From the NCBI RefSeq assembly GCF_017979475.1, contig NZ_JAERIT010000008.1, positions 1-64,000 on the forward strand: DNA of 64,000 bases, given 5' to 3'. Position numbers and translations under genes: made by a program. The stretch is from Helicobacter pullorum NCTC 12824 (GTDB taxonomy: Bacteria > Campylobacterota > Campylobacteria > Campylobacterales > Helicobacteraceae). The stretch's first letter is position 1, and every line of letters starts with the position of its first letter. This document shows, piece by piece, positions 27,359-37,236 of the stretch. Below the pieces are notes generated by a model. That model saw only the letters and a program-made list of their open reading frames with translations, made no database searches and was not told where the DNA came from.

Positions 27359-28129
27359 ATGTTGAAAATTGGAGTTTTTGGAGCGGGCGGAAGAGTTGGA
27401 AAACTAATCGTTGATCTTGCTAAAAATAGTAATGAAATCAAATTAGAAAGCGTATATGCAAGAAGAGAGCTAGATTTTTCTATTGAACCGGGCACACTTA
27501 TCACAAGCGATTTAAAAGTCTTTTTGGAAAGCTGCGAAGTGATTATTGACTTCACCACAGCACAAGGCACACAACAACTTTTAGAAGTAGCCCTACAATA
27601 CCCAAAACCCATTGTTATAGGAACTACAGGCTTAGAATCTCACCATGAAAATCTCATCAAAGAAGCTGCAAAAAAAATGCCTATTTTGTATGCTAGCAAT
27701 ATGTCGTTAGGAATTGCTATTCTCAATAAAGCTATCAAGCTTGTTGCAAGCACATTGCGTGACTTTGATATTGAAATTGTAGAAACTCATCACCATTTCA
27801 AAAAAGATTCTCCAAGTGGAACTGCATTAAAACTTGCAAAATCTTGTGCAGAAGCTAGAAATCTTGATTTAGACAAAGTAAGAATTAGCGGAAGAAATGG
27901 AAATATCGGGGCTCGCTCTAAAGATGAAATTGGTGTAATGGCATTACGCGGAGGCGATGTTGCTGGAATCCATAATGTTGGATTTTATGGCGAGGGAGAA
28001 TATTTGGAATTTATCCACACTGCCACTTCAAGAGTTACTTTTGCACAAGGTGCCATCAAAGCAGCTCTTTGGCTAAAAAATCAGCCTAGCGGTTTATATA
28101 GCATTGAAGATTCGCTAAATATAGGATAA
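27359..28129 (+). CDS. dapB: 4-hydroxy-tetrahydrodipicolinate reductase
   Basis: DapB of the diaminopimelate/lysine pathway. The 256-residue protein shows the Rossmann motif GVFGAGGRVGK, VIGTTGL, ASNMSLGI and the signature ETHHHFKKDSPSGTALKLA with catalytic His and Lys. It follows trxB after 19 bp and precedes purF by 4 bp. Confidence 0.97.
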   Translation: MLKIGVFGAGGRVGKLIVDLAKNSNEIKLESVYARRELDFSIEPGTLITSDLKVFLESCEVIIDFTTAQGTQQLLEVALQYPKPIVIGTTGLESHHENLIKEAAKKMPILYASNMSLGIAILNKAIKLVASTLRDFDIEIVETHHHFKKDSPSGTALKLAKSCAEARNLDLDKVRISGRNGNIGARSKDEIGVMALRGGDVAGIHNVGFYGEGEYLEFIHTATSRVTFAQGAIKAALWLKNQPSGLYSIEDSLNIG

Positions 28130-28133
28130 ACTA

Positions 28134-29504
28134 GTGGAAAATAGAAATTGGAATGAAGAATGTGCAGTAGTTGGCGTATATAATGCCCCAAATGCTGCAA
28201 GTATCGCTTATTACTCATTATTCTCTATGCAACACAGAGGGCAAGAAGCCACCGGTATTGCTTCAAGCAATGGAGAAAAAATCACCGCTATTAAAGATCA
28301 CGGATTAGTAACAGATGTTTTTTGTGATGAAACACTAAAAAAACTCAAAGGCTTTAGTGCTGTTGGACACAATCGATATGCTACTGCTGGGGAAGATTCA
28401 CTAAGTGATGCACAGCCAATATTTGCACGCTATGATTTAGGCGAAATTGCAATTGTGCATAATGGTAATCTTACAAATGCCGAAAAAATACGCAATGAGC
28501 TAATCAAAGAAGGCGCTATCTTCCAAAGTCACATGGATACAGAAAATCTTATTCATCTTATTGCCAAATCCAAACATGAGAATCTAGCAGAACGCATTAA
28601 AGAGGCTGTATTGAAGGTAGAGGGTGCGTTTTGTTTTATTATTTTAAGTCGCAAAAAAATGTTTGTAATTCGCGATAGAAATGGATTCCGCCCTTTAAGT
28701 CTTGGAAAAATCAAAAACAATGATGGAAGTATAGGCTATATTGTAGCAAGTGAAACCTGTGCTTTTGATTTGGTGGGAGCAGAATATATACGCGATGTTG
28801 AAGCAGGGGAGATGCTAATACTTTCAGAAAAAGGCATTGAAAGTCATCATATTATGCCCAAAAACCCTTATCCTTGTGTTTTTGAATATGTTTATTTTGC
28901 GCGCCCAGATAGCCATGTATTTGGAAGATTAGTTTATAATATTAGAAAAGCAATGGGAGTAGAGCTTGCAAAAGAAAATCCTATTGATGCTGATTTGGTA
29001 ATCCCAGTCCCCGATAGCGGTGTAGCAGCTGCTCTAGGCTATTCCCAACAAAGCGGGATACCTTTTGAGCTAGGCATTATTCGCAACCACTATGTGGGAA
29101 GAACATTTATTGAACCCACACAACAAATACGGGAACTAAAGGTAAAATTAAAGCTCAATCCCATAAAAGAACTTATTGAAAATAAACGCATTATCGTCAT
29201 TGATGATTCTGTAGTTAGGGGGACGACTAGCAAACAGATTATAAAAATCCTACGCGATTGCGGTGCCAAAGAAATCCATATGAAAATCTCTTCTCCACCA
29301 ACTATTTCCCCCTGTTATTATGGAGTAGATACGCCAAGCAAAGAAGAGTTAATTAGTGCAAAAATGAGCAATGAGGAAGTTTGTGAGTTTATTCAAGCTG
29401 ATTCTCTTTCGTTTTTATCCTTAGAAGGTTTAAAGCGAAGCATAGGGATAGAAAACTATCAATTTTGTCAAGCCTGTTTTGATGGCAATTACATTGTAAA
29501 ATAA
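28134..29504 (+). CDS. purF: Amidophosphoribosyltransferase
   Basis: PurF makes phosphoribosylamine from PRPP and glutamine, the first step of purine synthesis. The start is GTG. Cys10 (in NWNEECAVVGVYN) would become the N-terminal nucleophile after removal of a 9-residue propeptide. The glutaminase domain includes GHNRYATAG; the PRPP-binding loop is IIVIDDSVVRGTTSKQI. The last Cys residues (CQACF) match the type with a C-terminal Cys pair. 456 residues, intact. Confidence 0.96.
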   Translation: MENRNWNEECAVVGVYNAPNAASIAYYSLFSMQHRGQEATGIASSNGEKITAIKDHGLVTDVFCDETLKKLKGFSAVGHNRYATAGEDSLSDAQPIFARYDLGEIAIVHNGNLTNAEKIRNELIKEGAIFQSHMDTENLIHLIAKSKHENLAERIKEAVLKVEGAFCFIILSRKKMFVIRDRNGFRPLSLGKIKNNDGSIGYIVASETCAFDLVGAEYIRDVEAGEMLILSEKGIESHHIMPKNPYPCVFEYVYFARPDSHVFGRLVYNIRKAMGVELAKENPIDADLVIPVPDSGVAAALGYSQQSGIPFELGIIRNHYVGRTFIEPTQQIRELKVKLKLNPIKELIENKRIIVIDDSVVRGTTSKQIIKILRDCGAKEIHMKISSPPTISPCYYGVDTPSKEELISAKMSNEEVCEFIQADSLSFLSLEGLKRSIGIENYQFCQACFDGNYIVK

Positions 29505-29512
29505 GGTCTCCC

Positions 29513-30475
29513 TTGAAACAAATGCTTACTTTTGGACGCTATTGCAAGCGTCGCTTTGGAGAAAGAGTTAGAAAAGTCCCCATTGCATTAGCAGGTTTTA
29601 CTTGCCCAAATATCGATGGAACAGTAGCTAAGGGAGGTTGCATTTTTTGCAAAAATGAAAGTTTTTCCCCCACTTTAGAACATGAGCCAAAAGCCCCTCT
29701 AAAAGTAAATCCTAATATGCAAGAAAATCCATTATTGCCTATGCAGCTAAAGCAACTTCACAGCCAATACCAATGGCAAACTGATTTTCACAAAAATAAA
29801 TTTGGGGTTGGAAAATATATGATTTATTTTCAATCATTTACCAACACCTATGCACCCTTCTCTACATTGCAAAAACTCTACACAGAAGCACTCAATCTCC
29901 CTAATGTAGTTGGAATGTCTATTGGCACTAGAACTGATAGTGTGAATTTGGAATTGCTAGACTATCTTGCAGAATTGCAAAAAATTAAAGGACAAGAGAT
30001 TTGGATAGAATATGGAATCCAATCTGTTTATGATGAGACACTAAAGCTCATCAACCGAGGACATGGAACAGAAGAAATGGAATATTGGATTTCACAAACC
30101 AAACAAAGAGGTTTGAAAGTCTGCTCACATATCATCTATGGCTTACCTAATGAAACCAAAGAAATGATGCTACACAGCCTCAATAAAGTATTAGAATGGG
30201 GAAGCGATGGAATCAAAGTGCATCCTCTCTATATTATAGAAAAAACCATTTTAGCCCTTATGCACAAAAAAGGTGAATACAAGCCAATTCCACTGAATGA
30301 TTATATTGAATTAATTGTAGAATCCCTCAAAATCATTCCACAAAATGTCGTAATTCATCGCGTGAGTGCTGGGGTTAGGAATGATACCCTCATTGCACCT
30401 AAATGGTGTTTTGACAAAAACATTCAAATGCGTGCAATCCGTGATGCACTAAGAAATGCAGGGATTGAATATTAA
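29513..30475 (+). CDS. TIGR01212/YhcC-type radical SAM protein
   Basis: A 320-residue radical SAM protein. The cluster Cys residues sit in the spaced form typical of the YhcC/TIGR01212 family: C31 in FTCPNIDG, then C43 and C46 in GGCIFC. Later family segments include YFQSFTNTYAP, GMSIGTRTDS, EYGIQSVYDETL and KVHPLYII. The reaction is unknown. Start is taken at TTG 29513; ATG 29522 is an alternative. Likely co-transcribed with purF (8-bp gap). Confidence 0.85.
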   Translation: MKQMLTFGRYCKRRFGERVRKVPIALAGFTCPNIDGTVAKGGCIFCKNESFSPTLEHEPKAPLKVNPNMQENPLLPMQLKQLHSQYQWQTDFHKNKFGVGKYMIYFQSFTNTYAPFSTLQKLYTEALNLPNVVGMSIGTRTDSVNLELLDYLAELQKIKGQEIWIEYGIQSVYDETLKLINRGHGTEEMEYWISQTKQRGLKVCSHIIYGLPNETKEMMLHSLNKVLEWGSDGIKVHPLYIIEKTILALMHKKGEYKPIPLNDYIELIVESLKIIPQNVVIHRVSAGVRNDTLIAPKWCFDKNIQMRAIRDALRNAGIEY

Positions 30476-30484
30476 AGGGAGAAT

Positions 30485-31054
30485 ATGCCATCTTATATTC
30501 CAAAACAACAAGCTAGATTAAACCCAAAAGAATGCGTTTTTATCTGCATTGATATACAAGAAAAACTCTTTAATGTTATGCAAAATAAAGATAAAATGCT
30601 AAAAAACGCCAACAAACTCTTAGAAGGTGCAAAAATCTTTGGAGCAAACTCCATTGTATTAGAGCAATACCCTCAAGGCTTAGGCAGAGCATTGTTAAGA
30701 AATCAAGAAAATCCCAAAGAATCTTTAATAGAAAAAATTTCTTTTAGTGCTTTTGGGGAACAGAATTTTTGTAAAGCCCTAGAAAAATTACAAGCTACAA
30801 CCCTCATTTTATTTGGCATTGAAACTCATATTTGCGTCAAAGAAAGTGCATTTGATGCCAAAGAAAAAGGCTTCAAAGTCCTAATTGCAGAAGATGCTTG
30901 CTCTTCTAGGGAATTACACAGCCATTCCCTAGCCATACAAGAAATGCGTGATTTAAAAATCCAAATTTCTAGCACAGAGAGCATTCTTTTTTCGTTTTTA
31001 TTACACGCCAAAGAAACGAACTTTAAAGCCATTAGCACATTGATTAAAAACTAA
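30485..31054 (+). CDS. Isochorismatase-like cysteine hydrolase
   Basis: A 189-residue hydrolase of the isochorismatase/nicotinamidase superfamily. The proposed Asp-Lys-Cys triad is D23 (FICIDIQEKLF), K84 (EKISFSAF) and C117 (FGIETHICVKESAFDA). Substrate is unknown; close relatives in many bacteria are annotated only as YcaC-like hydrolases. It lies 9 bp after the radical SAM gene. Confidence 0.85.
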   Translation: MPSYIPKQQARLNPKECVFICIDIQEKLFNVMQNKDKMLKNANKLLEGAKIFGANSIVLEQYPQGLGRALLRNQENPKESLIEKISFSAFGEQNFCKALEKLQATTLILFGIETHICVKESAFDAKEKGFKVLIAEDACSSRELHSHSLAIQEMRDLKIQISSTESILFSFLLHAKETNFKAISTLIKN

Positions 31055-31132
31055 ATACCAAAGCAAAAAATCAAATAAAAAATGTTATACTAAAAATGTA
31101 TCAAAAAAATCTTATCAAACAAGGATAATAAA

Positions 31133-31438
31133 TTGCCAAAACAAGCACAGCTTGAAAATACAACTGAAACCTTAGAAAAAACCACAGAACCTATCCGATA
31201 CAAAGTTATTTTATTAAATGATGATTATACAACCCAAGATTTTGTTATTGAAGTTTTACAAAAAGTCTTTCACAAGGATTTTGAGGCTTCTCTCAATCTT
31301 ATGTTGCAAATCCACCACAATGGACGCGGAATGTGCGGAATCTATCCCTATGATATTGCCGAAACAAAAGCATTAGAGGTGCGAAAAATGGCAAAAGCAA
31401 AACAATTTCCACTAAGAGCAATTTTAGAAAAACTATAA
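31133..31438 (+). CDS. clpS: ATP-dependent Clp protease adaptor ClpS
   Basis: ClpS delivers N-end-rule substrates to ClpAP. The 101-residue protein has YKVILLNDDYTTQDFVIEVL with the substrate-binding Asn-Asp, the His in QIHHNGRGMCGIY, and the C-terminal helix region. Start is TTG with AAGGATAA upstream. clpA follows after 11 bp, the expected pairing. Confidence 0.95.
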   Translation: MPKQAQLENTTETLEKTTEPIRYKVILLNDDYTTQDFVIEVLQKVFHKDFEASLNLMLQIHHNGRGMCGIYPYDIAETKALEVRKMAKAKQFPLRAILEKL

Positions 31439-31449
31439 AAGACAAACCC

Positions 31450-33663
31450 ATGATAGAAATTAGCAAAGAATTAAATTATGTTTTACAAAATGCACAAAAC
31501 CGCGCTAAACACTTAGGGCATGAATACCTCACATTAGAGCATATCTTTCAATCCCTACTTGAAAACCCAACCATCATCAAAGCCTTGCAAGAATGCGGAG
31601 GCAATATTCAAACTATTAAAAGTCAAATCGAGCGTTATTTATTGCATTTTTTACAGCCCTACTCTAATAGTAATGAAACGCCTATGGAAACTCTAGCTGT
31701 TACGCGAGTTATTGAAATTATGATAAGCCATGTCAAAGGCTCTCAACGCAAAGAAGCACAAGTGGGGGACTTATTAGCAGCAATCCTAGAAGAAGACAAA
31801 GCCTTTTGCACACAAGTTTTAAAAGCCCAAGGGATTACTCGCCTTAATATTTTAGAATACATTACAGAAAATATACAATCCCTACAAACCCCAAAAAACA
31901 AAAATGAAAATCAGCAAGAAAGTATTTTAGAAAAATACTGCATCAACCTCACAAAAGAAGCCAAAGAAGGCAGAATCGATCCTATTATCGGCAGAGATGC
32001 AGAGATTGAGCGATGCTTAGAAGTATTGCTTAGACGCAAAAAAAATAATCCTCTTTTAGTAGGTGAGCCCGGTGTTGGTAAAACCGCAATTGCAGAAGGT
32101 TTGGCACTTAAAATTATCCAAAAAGATAATCCGCTTTTGGGCAATGAGATTTTTGCACTCAATATAGGTGCATTAGTGGCAGGGACAAAATATAGAGGGG
32201 ACTTTGAAAAACGCATCAAAGCCTTAAGTGATGAAATGTTGGAGCGAAAAAATGCAATTTTATTTATCGATGAGATTCACACACTCATCGGTGCTGGTGC
32301 TACAAGTGGCGGGAGTATGGACGCTAGCAACCTCTTAAAACCTATGCTTGCAAGTGGAAAATTCAAATGTATTGGTGCTAGCACTTATGCAGAATACAGA
32401 AACTTTTTAGATAAAGACAAGGCATTTTCAAGACGCTTTGCCAAAATTGATGTTGATGAACCAAGTCAAGAAGAGACGATTTTAATCCTACAAGGGCTAA
32501 AAAAATACTACGAAAAACACCACAATGTAATCTACCCATTAGAATCAATTAAACTAGCCGTAGAACTCTCTAGCCGCTATCTACACGATAGATTCTTGCC
32601 TGATAAGGCAATTGATGTGATTGATGAAGTTGGTGCAGCCTATAAACTTGCAGGCAAAAAAGGCAAAATATCTCTTGCAAGCATCAAACAAATGGTAGCC
32701 AAAATGGCAAAGATTCCAGAAATTGAAGCCACAAAAAACGACAAATCCCTTTTGAAAAATCTACAAAAACACTTACAAAGCAGAATCTTCGGACAAGATC
32801 TCGCAATTACAGAAATCGTAACTGCACTCAAACGCAACAAAGCTGGGCTTAATGCACCAAATAAGCCTATCGGTTCTTTTCTTTTTAGCGGACCAAGTGG
32901 AGTTGGGAAAACAGAATTAGCAAAAGAAATTGCCAAAGCATTAGGGATTAATTTTGAACGCATTGATATGAGTGAATATATGGAAAAATACTCCATTTCT
33001 GGACTTATCGGTGCTCCTGCAGGATATGTAGGGTATGATAAAGGGGGGATTTTAACAGAAATGATCAAAAAAAATCCACATACACTTTTGCTGTTAGATG
33101 AAATTGAAAAAGCCCACCCTGATGTTTTAAATCTTTTCTTGCAGGTAATGGACAATGCAAAATTAACTGACAACAATGGAGAAAGTGCGGATTTCTCTTC
33201 AGTGATTCTTATTATGACCTCTAATGTTGGCTCCAAAGAAGCCCCAACTCTTGGATTCACACAAGATTCTAATTCCAAATTCCAATCAGCCATCAAAGAT
33301 AGTTTTTCACCAGAATTTAGAAATCGCCTTGATGCAATCATTGCCTTTAATCCTTTAAACAAGCAAGAAATACTCAAAATTGTGGATAAAAACATTCAAG
33401 ATTTAAATCAACAAATCGCAAATAAAAATATAGAAGTGATTTTAGATAAAACCGCCAAAGAATACCTAGCCCAAATAGGCTTTAATCAAGAATTAGGAGC
33501 AAGACCTCTAGCATTGAAAATTCAAGAAAAAATCAAAAATACTTTGAGTGATTTAATGCTTTTTGGGGAATTGCAAAAGGGCGGAAAAATCACTTTCTCC
33601 CACTCTAATAAAAGCGATACACTTCAATATAAAATCTCTCCTAACAAAGAAATGAAGAAATGA
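31450..33663 (+). CDS. clpA: ATP-dependent Clp protease ATPase subunit ClpA
   Basis: Hexameric unfoldase that feeds ClpP. The 737-residue protein has the N-terminal Clp repeat domain (about 1-140, with LGHEYLTLEHIFQSLLE), a first AAA+ module with Walker A GEPGVGKT near residue 205, a second with GPSGVGKT near 483, and IGAPAGYVGYDKGGILTEM. No long M-domain is inserted, which separates it from ClpB. Its stop overlaps the next start by 4 bp. Confidence 0.95.
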   Translation: MIEISKELNYVLQNAQNRAKHLGHEYLTLEHIFQSLLENPTIIKALQECGGNIQTIKSQIERYLLHFLQPYSNSNETPMETLAVTRVIEIMISHVKGSQRKEAQVGDLLAAILEEDKAFCTQVLKAQGITRLNILEYITENIQSLQTPKNKNENQQESILEKYCINLTKEAKEGRIDPIIGRDAEIERCLEVLLRRKKNNPLLVGEPGVGKTAIAEGLALKIIQKDNPLLGNEIFALNIGALVAGTKYRGDFEKRIKALSDEMLERKNAILFIDEIHTLIGAGATSGGSMDASNLLKPMLASGKFKCIGASTYAEYRNFLDKDKAFSRRFAKIDVDEPSQEETILILQGLKKYYEKHHNVIYPLESIKLAVELSSRYLHDRFLPDKAIDVIDEVGAAYKLAGKKGKISLASIKQMVAKMAKIPEIEATKNDKSLLKNLQKHLQSRIFGQDLAITEIVTALKRNKAGLNAPNKPIGSFLFSGPSGVGKTELAKEIAKALGINFERIDMSEYMEKYSISGLIGAPAGYVGYDKGGILTEMIKKNPHTLLLLDEIEKAHPDVLNLFLQVMDNAKLTDNNGESADFSSVILIMTSNVGSKEAPTLGFTQDSNSKFQSAIKDSFSPEFRNRLDAIIAFNPLNKQEILKIVDKNIQDLNQQIANKNIEVILDKTAKEYLAQIGFNQELGARPLALKIQEKIKNTLSDLMLFGELQKGGKITFSHSNKSDTLQYKISPNKEMKK

Positions 33664-34418
33664 AAAATTTTTCTTGGGACTGCATAAAATATCCTGCCGC
33701 AATTTATCGCAGTAGCGGATATTTGCATGAAATTAGCGAAATTGAAAAAAATAGCTTTGAATCCCTCCACAATCTCCAAAAAGAAATCAAACTTTTGTGT
33801 GCAAACACAGAGGCTTTTCTTTTTGAAAATTTGGGAGTAAATGTCCTGCTTTGGGGTGCTAGAGGTTGTGGAAAATCTTCACTCATCAAAGCGCTTTTGC
33901 CAAAATATGCCAAAGATGGCTTAAGAATCTTGCAAATTCTCAAACAAGATTTAGAAATTTTGCCCGAAATTTTTGACTTTCTCCGCACAAAACCTTATAA
34001 ATTCATCATATTTTGCGATGATTTAAGCTTTGATGAGGGCGATAAAGAATACAAAGCCCTAAAAACTATCTTAGAAGGTAGCATCGAATCTTTCCCACAA
34101 AATATCCGCATTTACACCACCTCTAATCGTCGCCATTTAATGCCAGAATTTCATGATGAAAATGAACTTTTTGGATTTGAAGGCAACGAAGATAAAATCG
34201 CACTTTTTGATAGATTTCCTCTTTGTATCGGTTTTTATACTTATGGTAATCAAGAATATTTGGAGATTTTAGAAAACTACTTCAAAGAATCCCCACAAGA
34301 ATGGGAAAAGCTCAAAACAAAAGCAATTTGGTTTGCAACCCAAAGAGGTTCAAAAAATCCAAGAGTGGCTGCACAATTTTTTAAACTTTACAAAAGCGGC
34401 TTAATTGATCTTATTTAA
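33660..34418 (+). CDS. DUF815-family AAA ATPase
   Basis: A 252-residue P-loop ATPase. Walker A is GARGCGKSS within NVLLWGARGCGKSSLIKALL; Walker B region is FIIFCDDLSFDEGD; YTTSNRRHLMPE follows as a typical DUF815 sensor segment. The family is of unknown role, though predicted AAA+. It overlaps clpA by 4 bp, so it may be made together with the Clp unfoldase. Confidence 0.85.
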   Translation: MKNFSWDCIKYPAAIYRSSGYLHEISEIEKNSFESLHNLQKEIKLLCANTEAFLFENLGVNVLLWGARGCGKSSLIKALLPKYAKDGLRILQILKQDLEILPEIFDFLRTKPYKFIIFCDDLSFDEGDKEYKALKTILEGSIESFPQNIRIYTTSNRRHLMPEFHDENELFGFEGNEDKIALFDRFPLCIGFYTYGNQEYLEILENYFKESPQEWEKLKTKAIWFATQRGSKNPRVAAQFFKLYKSGLIDLI

Positions 34419-34427
34419 GGAGAAAGA

Positions 34428-35255
34428 ATGATTAAAAAATGTTTATTCCCAGCAGCAGGATATGGAACGAGATTCTTACCAGCTACCAAAGCAATGCCAA
34501 AAGAAATGCTACCCATTGTCAATAAACCGCTCATTCAATATGGCGTAGAAGAAGCCATAGAGGCTGGAATCTTTAATATGGCGATTGTAACAGGGAGGGG
34601 CAAACGCTCTTTGGAGGATCATTTTGATATTAGTTATGAATTAGAGCACCAAATCCAAGGCACAAGCAAAGAAGACTATCTAAAAGAAATTCGCCATATT
34701 CTTAATACTTGCACCTTTTCTTATACGCGACAAATGGAAATGAAAGGCTTAGGGCACGCGATTTTAATGGGCGAAAACCTCATTGGCAATGAGCCTTTTG
34801 CAGTCGTTTTGAGTGATGATTTGTGCGATAATGAAGGTGGCGTTGGTGTGTTATCCCAAATGCGTAAAATCTATGAAAAATACCGATGCTCGATTGTAGC
34901 AGTAGAAGAAGTCTCCAAAGAAGAAGTTAGCAAATATGGAGTAATTTCCGGTAGAGAAGTGGATAATAATACCTTTATGGTAGATAATATGATTGAAAAA
35001 CCAAAACCACAAGAAGCTCCAAGCAATCTAGCAATCATAGGGCGTTATATCCTAACACCTGATATTTTTGAGATTTTAAAACACACTAAGCCCGGCAAAA
35101 ATGGCGAGATTCAAATTACAGATGCCCTGCTAGAGCAATGCAAAAAAGGCATGGTTTTAGCCTATAAATTCCAAGGCAAGCGTTATGATTGTGGAAGTGT
35201 TGATGGGTTTGTAAAAGCCACTAATATTTTTTATCAAAAATTCCAAGGCAAGTGA
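34428..35255 (+). CDS. galU: UTP-glucose-1-phosphate uridylyltransferase
   Basis: GalU makes UDP-glucose for lipopolysaccharide and other surface sugars. The 275-residue protein begins with the nucleotide-binding FPAAGYGTRFLPATKAMPKEM and has VVLSDDLC, GVISGREV, IEKPKP and FQGKRYDCGSVDGFV. H. pylori has the same order galU-(HP0647)-murA. Confidence 0.96.
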   Translation: MIKKCLFPAAGYGTRFLPATKAMPKEMLPIVNKPLIQYGVEEAIEAGIFNMAIVTGRGKRSLEDHFDISYELEHQIQGTSKEDYLKEIRHILNTCTFSYTRQMEMKGLGHAILMGENLIGNEPFAVVLSDDLCDNEGGVGVLSQMRKIYEKYRCSIVAVEEVSKEEVSKYGVISGREVDNNTFMVDNMIEKPKPQEAPSNLAIIGRYILTPDIFEILKHTKPGKNGEIQITDALLEQCKKGMVLAYKFQGKRYDCGSVDGFVKATNIFYQKFQGK

Positions 35256-35704
35256 TGTATAATCTTAATTTTTATCTTTTTATTTGGATTGCGCTTTTTG
35301 TGAGTATGCTACCCTTTATGCTGCTCTCTAGTGCTTTTTTGATTTTGGGCAAAATCCAAGCTTATCTTGAAGCACAAAAAAGCCGTGAAAAAATGCTAAA
35401 AAATATCCGTTATCTTATCTCGCTATTGCAAAATAACCCCGATAAAGAAACTTTGGATGAGGCTTTGGATTCTTTTAAAAAAAACTTTCTTGTTTTTGGC
35501 AATCTCAAAAAAGACAACAAAGACTACCAAGATAGAATGGATTTCATCTCTGCACTAGCGTGGTGTCCTTTGATTGATATTGATAGTGTAGCACGATACA
35601 GAGAAGAATTTATCAAAGCAAATCCGAATTTTAAAAAAGAGATTGAAACAATTATTAGTTCTGCTTTAAAAAACCGCGAAAAGAGCGAAAAAGATAAGAA
35701 ATAG
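35255..35704 (+). CDS. Conserved membrane protein, HP0647-like
   Basis: A 149-residue protein with one N-terminal membrane helix (about 3-28, LFIWIALFVSMLPFMLLSS) and a charged helical cytoplasmic part. Function unknown. ATG 35255 overlaps the last base of the galU stop codon; GTG one codon earlier is possible. Position between galU and murA equals HP0647 in H. pylori. Its own neighbour on the right is an inserted acyltransferase absent from that H. pylori arrangement. Confidence 0.7.
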   Translation: MYNLNFYLFIWIALFVSMLPFMLLSSAFLILGKIQAYLEAQKSREKMLKNIRYLISLLQNNPDKETLDEALDSFKKNFLVFGNLKKDNKDYQDRMDFISALAWCPLIDIDSVARYREEFIKANPNFKKEIETIISSALKNREKSEKDKK

Positions 35705-35723
35705 AGGAAATCAAAGGAATAAA

Positions 35724-37229
35724 ATGCAAAAACATCTTAAGGAAAATGGCAATATTATTTATGGAGATTTAACCAAACAAGTTAATTTTAAATGCGATTT
35801 TAAGGGGAAAAATAACATTGTATTTTTTGCTGGGGGAAGCAGGAATGTGAATATAACGTGTCATGGAAATAATGCATTAATTTTTATTGGTAATAATGTT
35901 AGGGCAAATGGTGGCATTAGTATATGTAGTGATGGAGTGTGCTTTGTTGATGATTCTTCTAGTTTTAATGGAACTACAATGCGTGTTTATGAAGCAAAAA
36001 ATATTATTTTTGGTAGGGATTGTATGTTTTCATGGGGGATTTGGCTTTCTACCTGTGACCACCATTTGATTATAGATTCTACAAGCAATCATAGAATTAA
36101 TTTTTCAAAAAGCATTTACATCGGCGACCATGTTTGGTGCGGACAAGAATCAAGCATACTAAAAGGCTCTTTTATTGCCTCTGGAGCTATTGCGGGTGCA
36201 AAAACTTGTGTCGCCTCCAAACAATATTACTCAAATACAATCAATGCAGGAATGCCTGCTAAAGAAGTAAAACAAGGTGTTTTTTGGCTAAGAGATGACC
36301 CCACTGCTGGGAACTGGACTAAAGAACAAACCGCACAAAACATTCATAAAGAAATAGACGACTTCAAATACACTTATGATAAATCTCAATTCCTTTCTCC
36401 AAAAGCCATAGAATCAAAACTCGATTCTCTAAATACTGCCTATGAAAAACTTGAATTTCTCTATGATGCTCTCTATTGCAACAAAAATAAAAATCGCTTT
36501 GCTTATTTCAAAGATTGCCAATACGATATTCCCTTGCCAAAATACGAAAAAAGATTCAAAAATCTCAACTTTACAGAAATCAAACCAGAGCCTATTACAC
36601 CTTCCAAACCAGAGCCTACACCACAAGAATTAGAAATCAAATCCCTCAAGGCTTCTCTTGATTCTACAAAGAAACAATTAGAATCTAAAAATAAAATCTT
36701 AGAATCTATGAATAAAACTTTAGAATCCCAAACAAAAGAAATGGATTTTACTCTCCACTATGGCACAGCAAAGAATAGAATCCACAACCACCTCTCTTAT
36801 AAATTAGGTAAAGCAATGATAGAAAATTCTAAAAGTATTCTAGGATATATTAGAATGCCTTATGTGTTATCTTATATTAAAGAACAACACAATAAAGAAC
36901 AAAAACAATACCAAGAACAAATCAAAAAGAATCCTAATCTAAAACTTCCAAAACTAGAATCTTATAAAGATTACAAAGAAGCCTTAAAAGAAAAAGAATG
37001 TTTCACTTATAAATTAGGGGAAGCATTTATTAGAGCAAATACTCTTAAGAGCAAAAATAACATAAACAACAATACTAATAATATTAGTGGGGGGGGGGGG
37101 CAGATATTATCAAAACCACACTATCTCTCTACCCTACAATCTATTCTCTACAAACCCATTGCTTACTTCAAATTTGCAAAAGAAGTGCGTGAGTTGAATA
37201 GGGAATTAGCATTAAAAAGGAAAGGATAA
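35724..37229 (+). CDS. Phase-variable hexapeptide acyltransferase-like protein
   Basis: A 501-residue protein. Residues 1 to about 195 form a left-handed beta-helix of the hexapeptide acyltransferase type ([65 protein letters not shown]), as in O-acetyltransferases of surface sugars. About 215-345 is helical with a Pro-Glu repeat ([15 protein letters not shown]) and a coiled coil. The C-terminal part repeats a YKLGxA motif ([13 protein letters not shown] and [12 protein letters not shown]), seen in Helicobacter/Campylobacter surface-sugar proteins. A G12 tract encodes SGGGG near residue 456; this length keeps the frame open. It interrupts the galU-HP0647-murA order, suggesting insertion. Substrate unknown. 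Confidence 0.8.
   Translation: MQKHLKENGNIIYGDLTKQVNFKCDFKGKNNIVFFAGGSRNVNITCHGNNALIFIGNNVRANGGISICSDGVCFVDDSSSFNGTTMRVYEAKNIIFGRDCMFSWGIWLSTCDHHLIIDSTSNHRINFSKSIYIGDHVWCGQESSILKGSFIASGAIAGAKTCVASKQYYSNTINAGMPAKEVKQGVFWLRDDPTAGNWTKEQTAQNIHKEIDDFKYTYDKSQFLSPKAIESKLDSLNTAYEKLEFLYDALYCNKNKNRFAYFKDCQYDIPLPKYEKRFKNLNFTEIKPEPITPSKPEPTPQELEIKSLKASLDSTKKQLESKNKILESMNKTLESQTKEMDFTLHYGTAKNRIHNHLSYKLGKAMIENSKSILGYIRMPYVLSYIKEQHNKEQKQYQEQIKKNPNLKLPKLESYKDYKEALKEKECFTYKLGEAFIRANTLKSKNNINNNTNNISGGGGQILSKPHYLSTLQSILYKPIAYFKFAKEVRELNRELALKRKG
37089..37100 (+). repeat. Homopolymeric G12 contingency tract
   Basis: Twelve G inside the acyltransferase gene, in frame as GGGG. With one G less the frame stops at TGA 37195-37197; with one G more at TGA 37190-37192. 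Either change replaces most of the last 42 residues. Confidence 0.95.
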
Positions 37230-37236
37230 GACAATA

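Noticed and set aside
32640-33395. 251-residue minus-strand frame opposite clpA
   Set aside because: Antisense to the second AAA+ module of ClpA; long only because stops are rare in that antisense frame.
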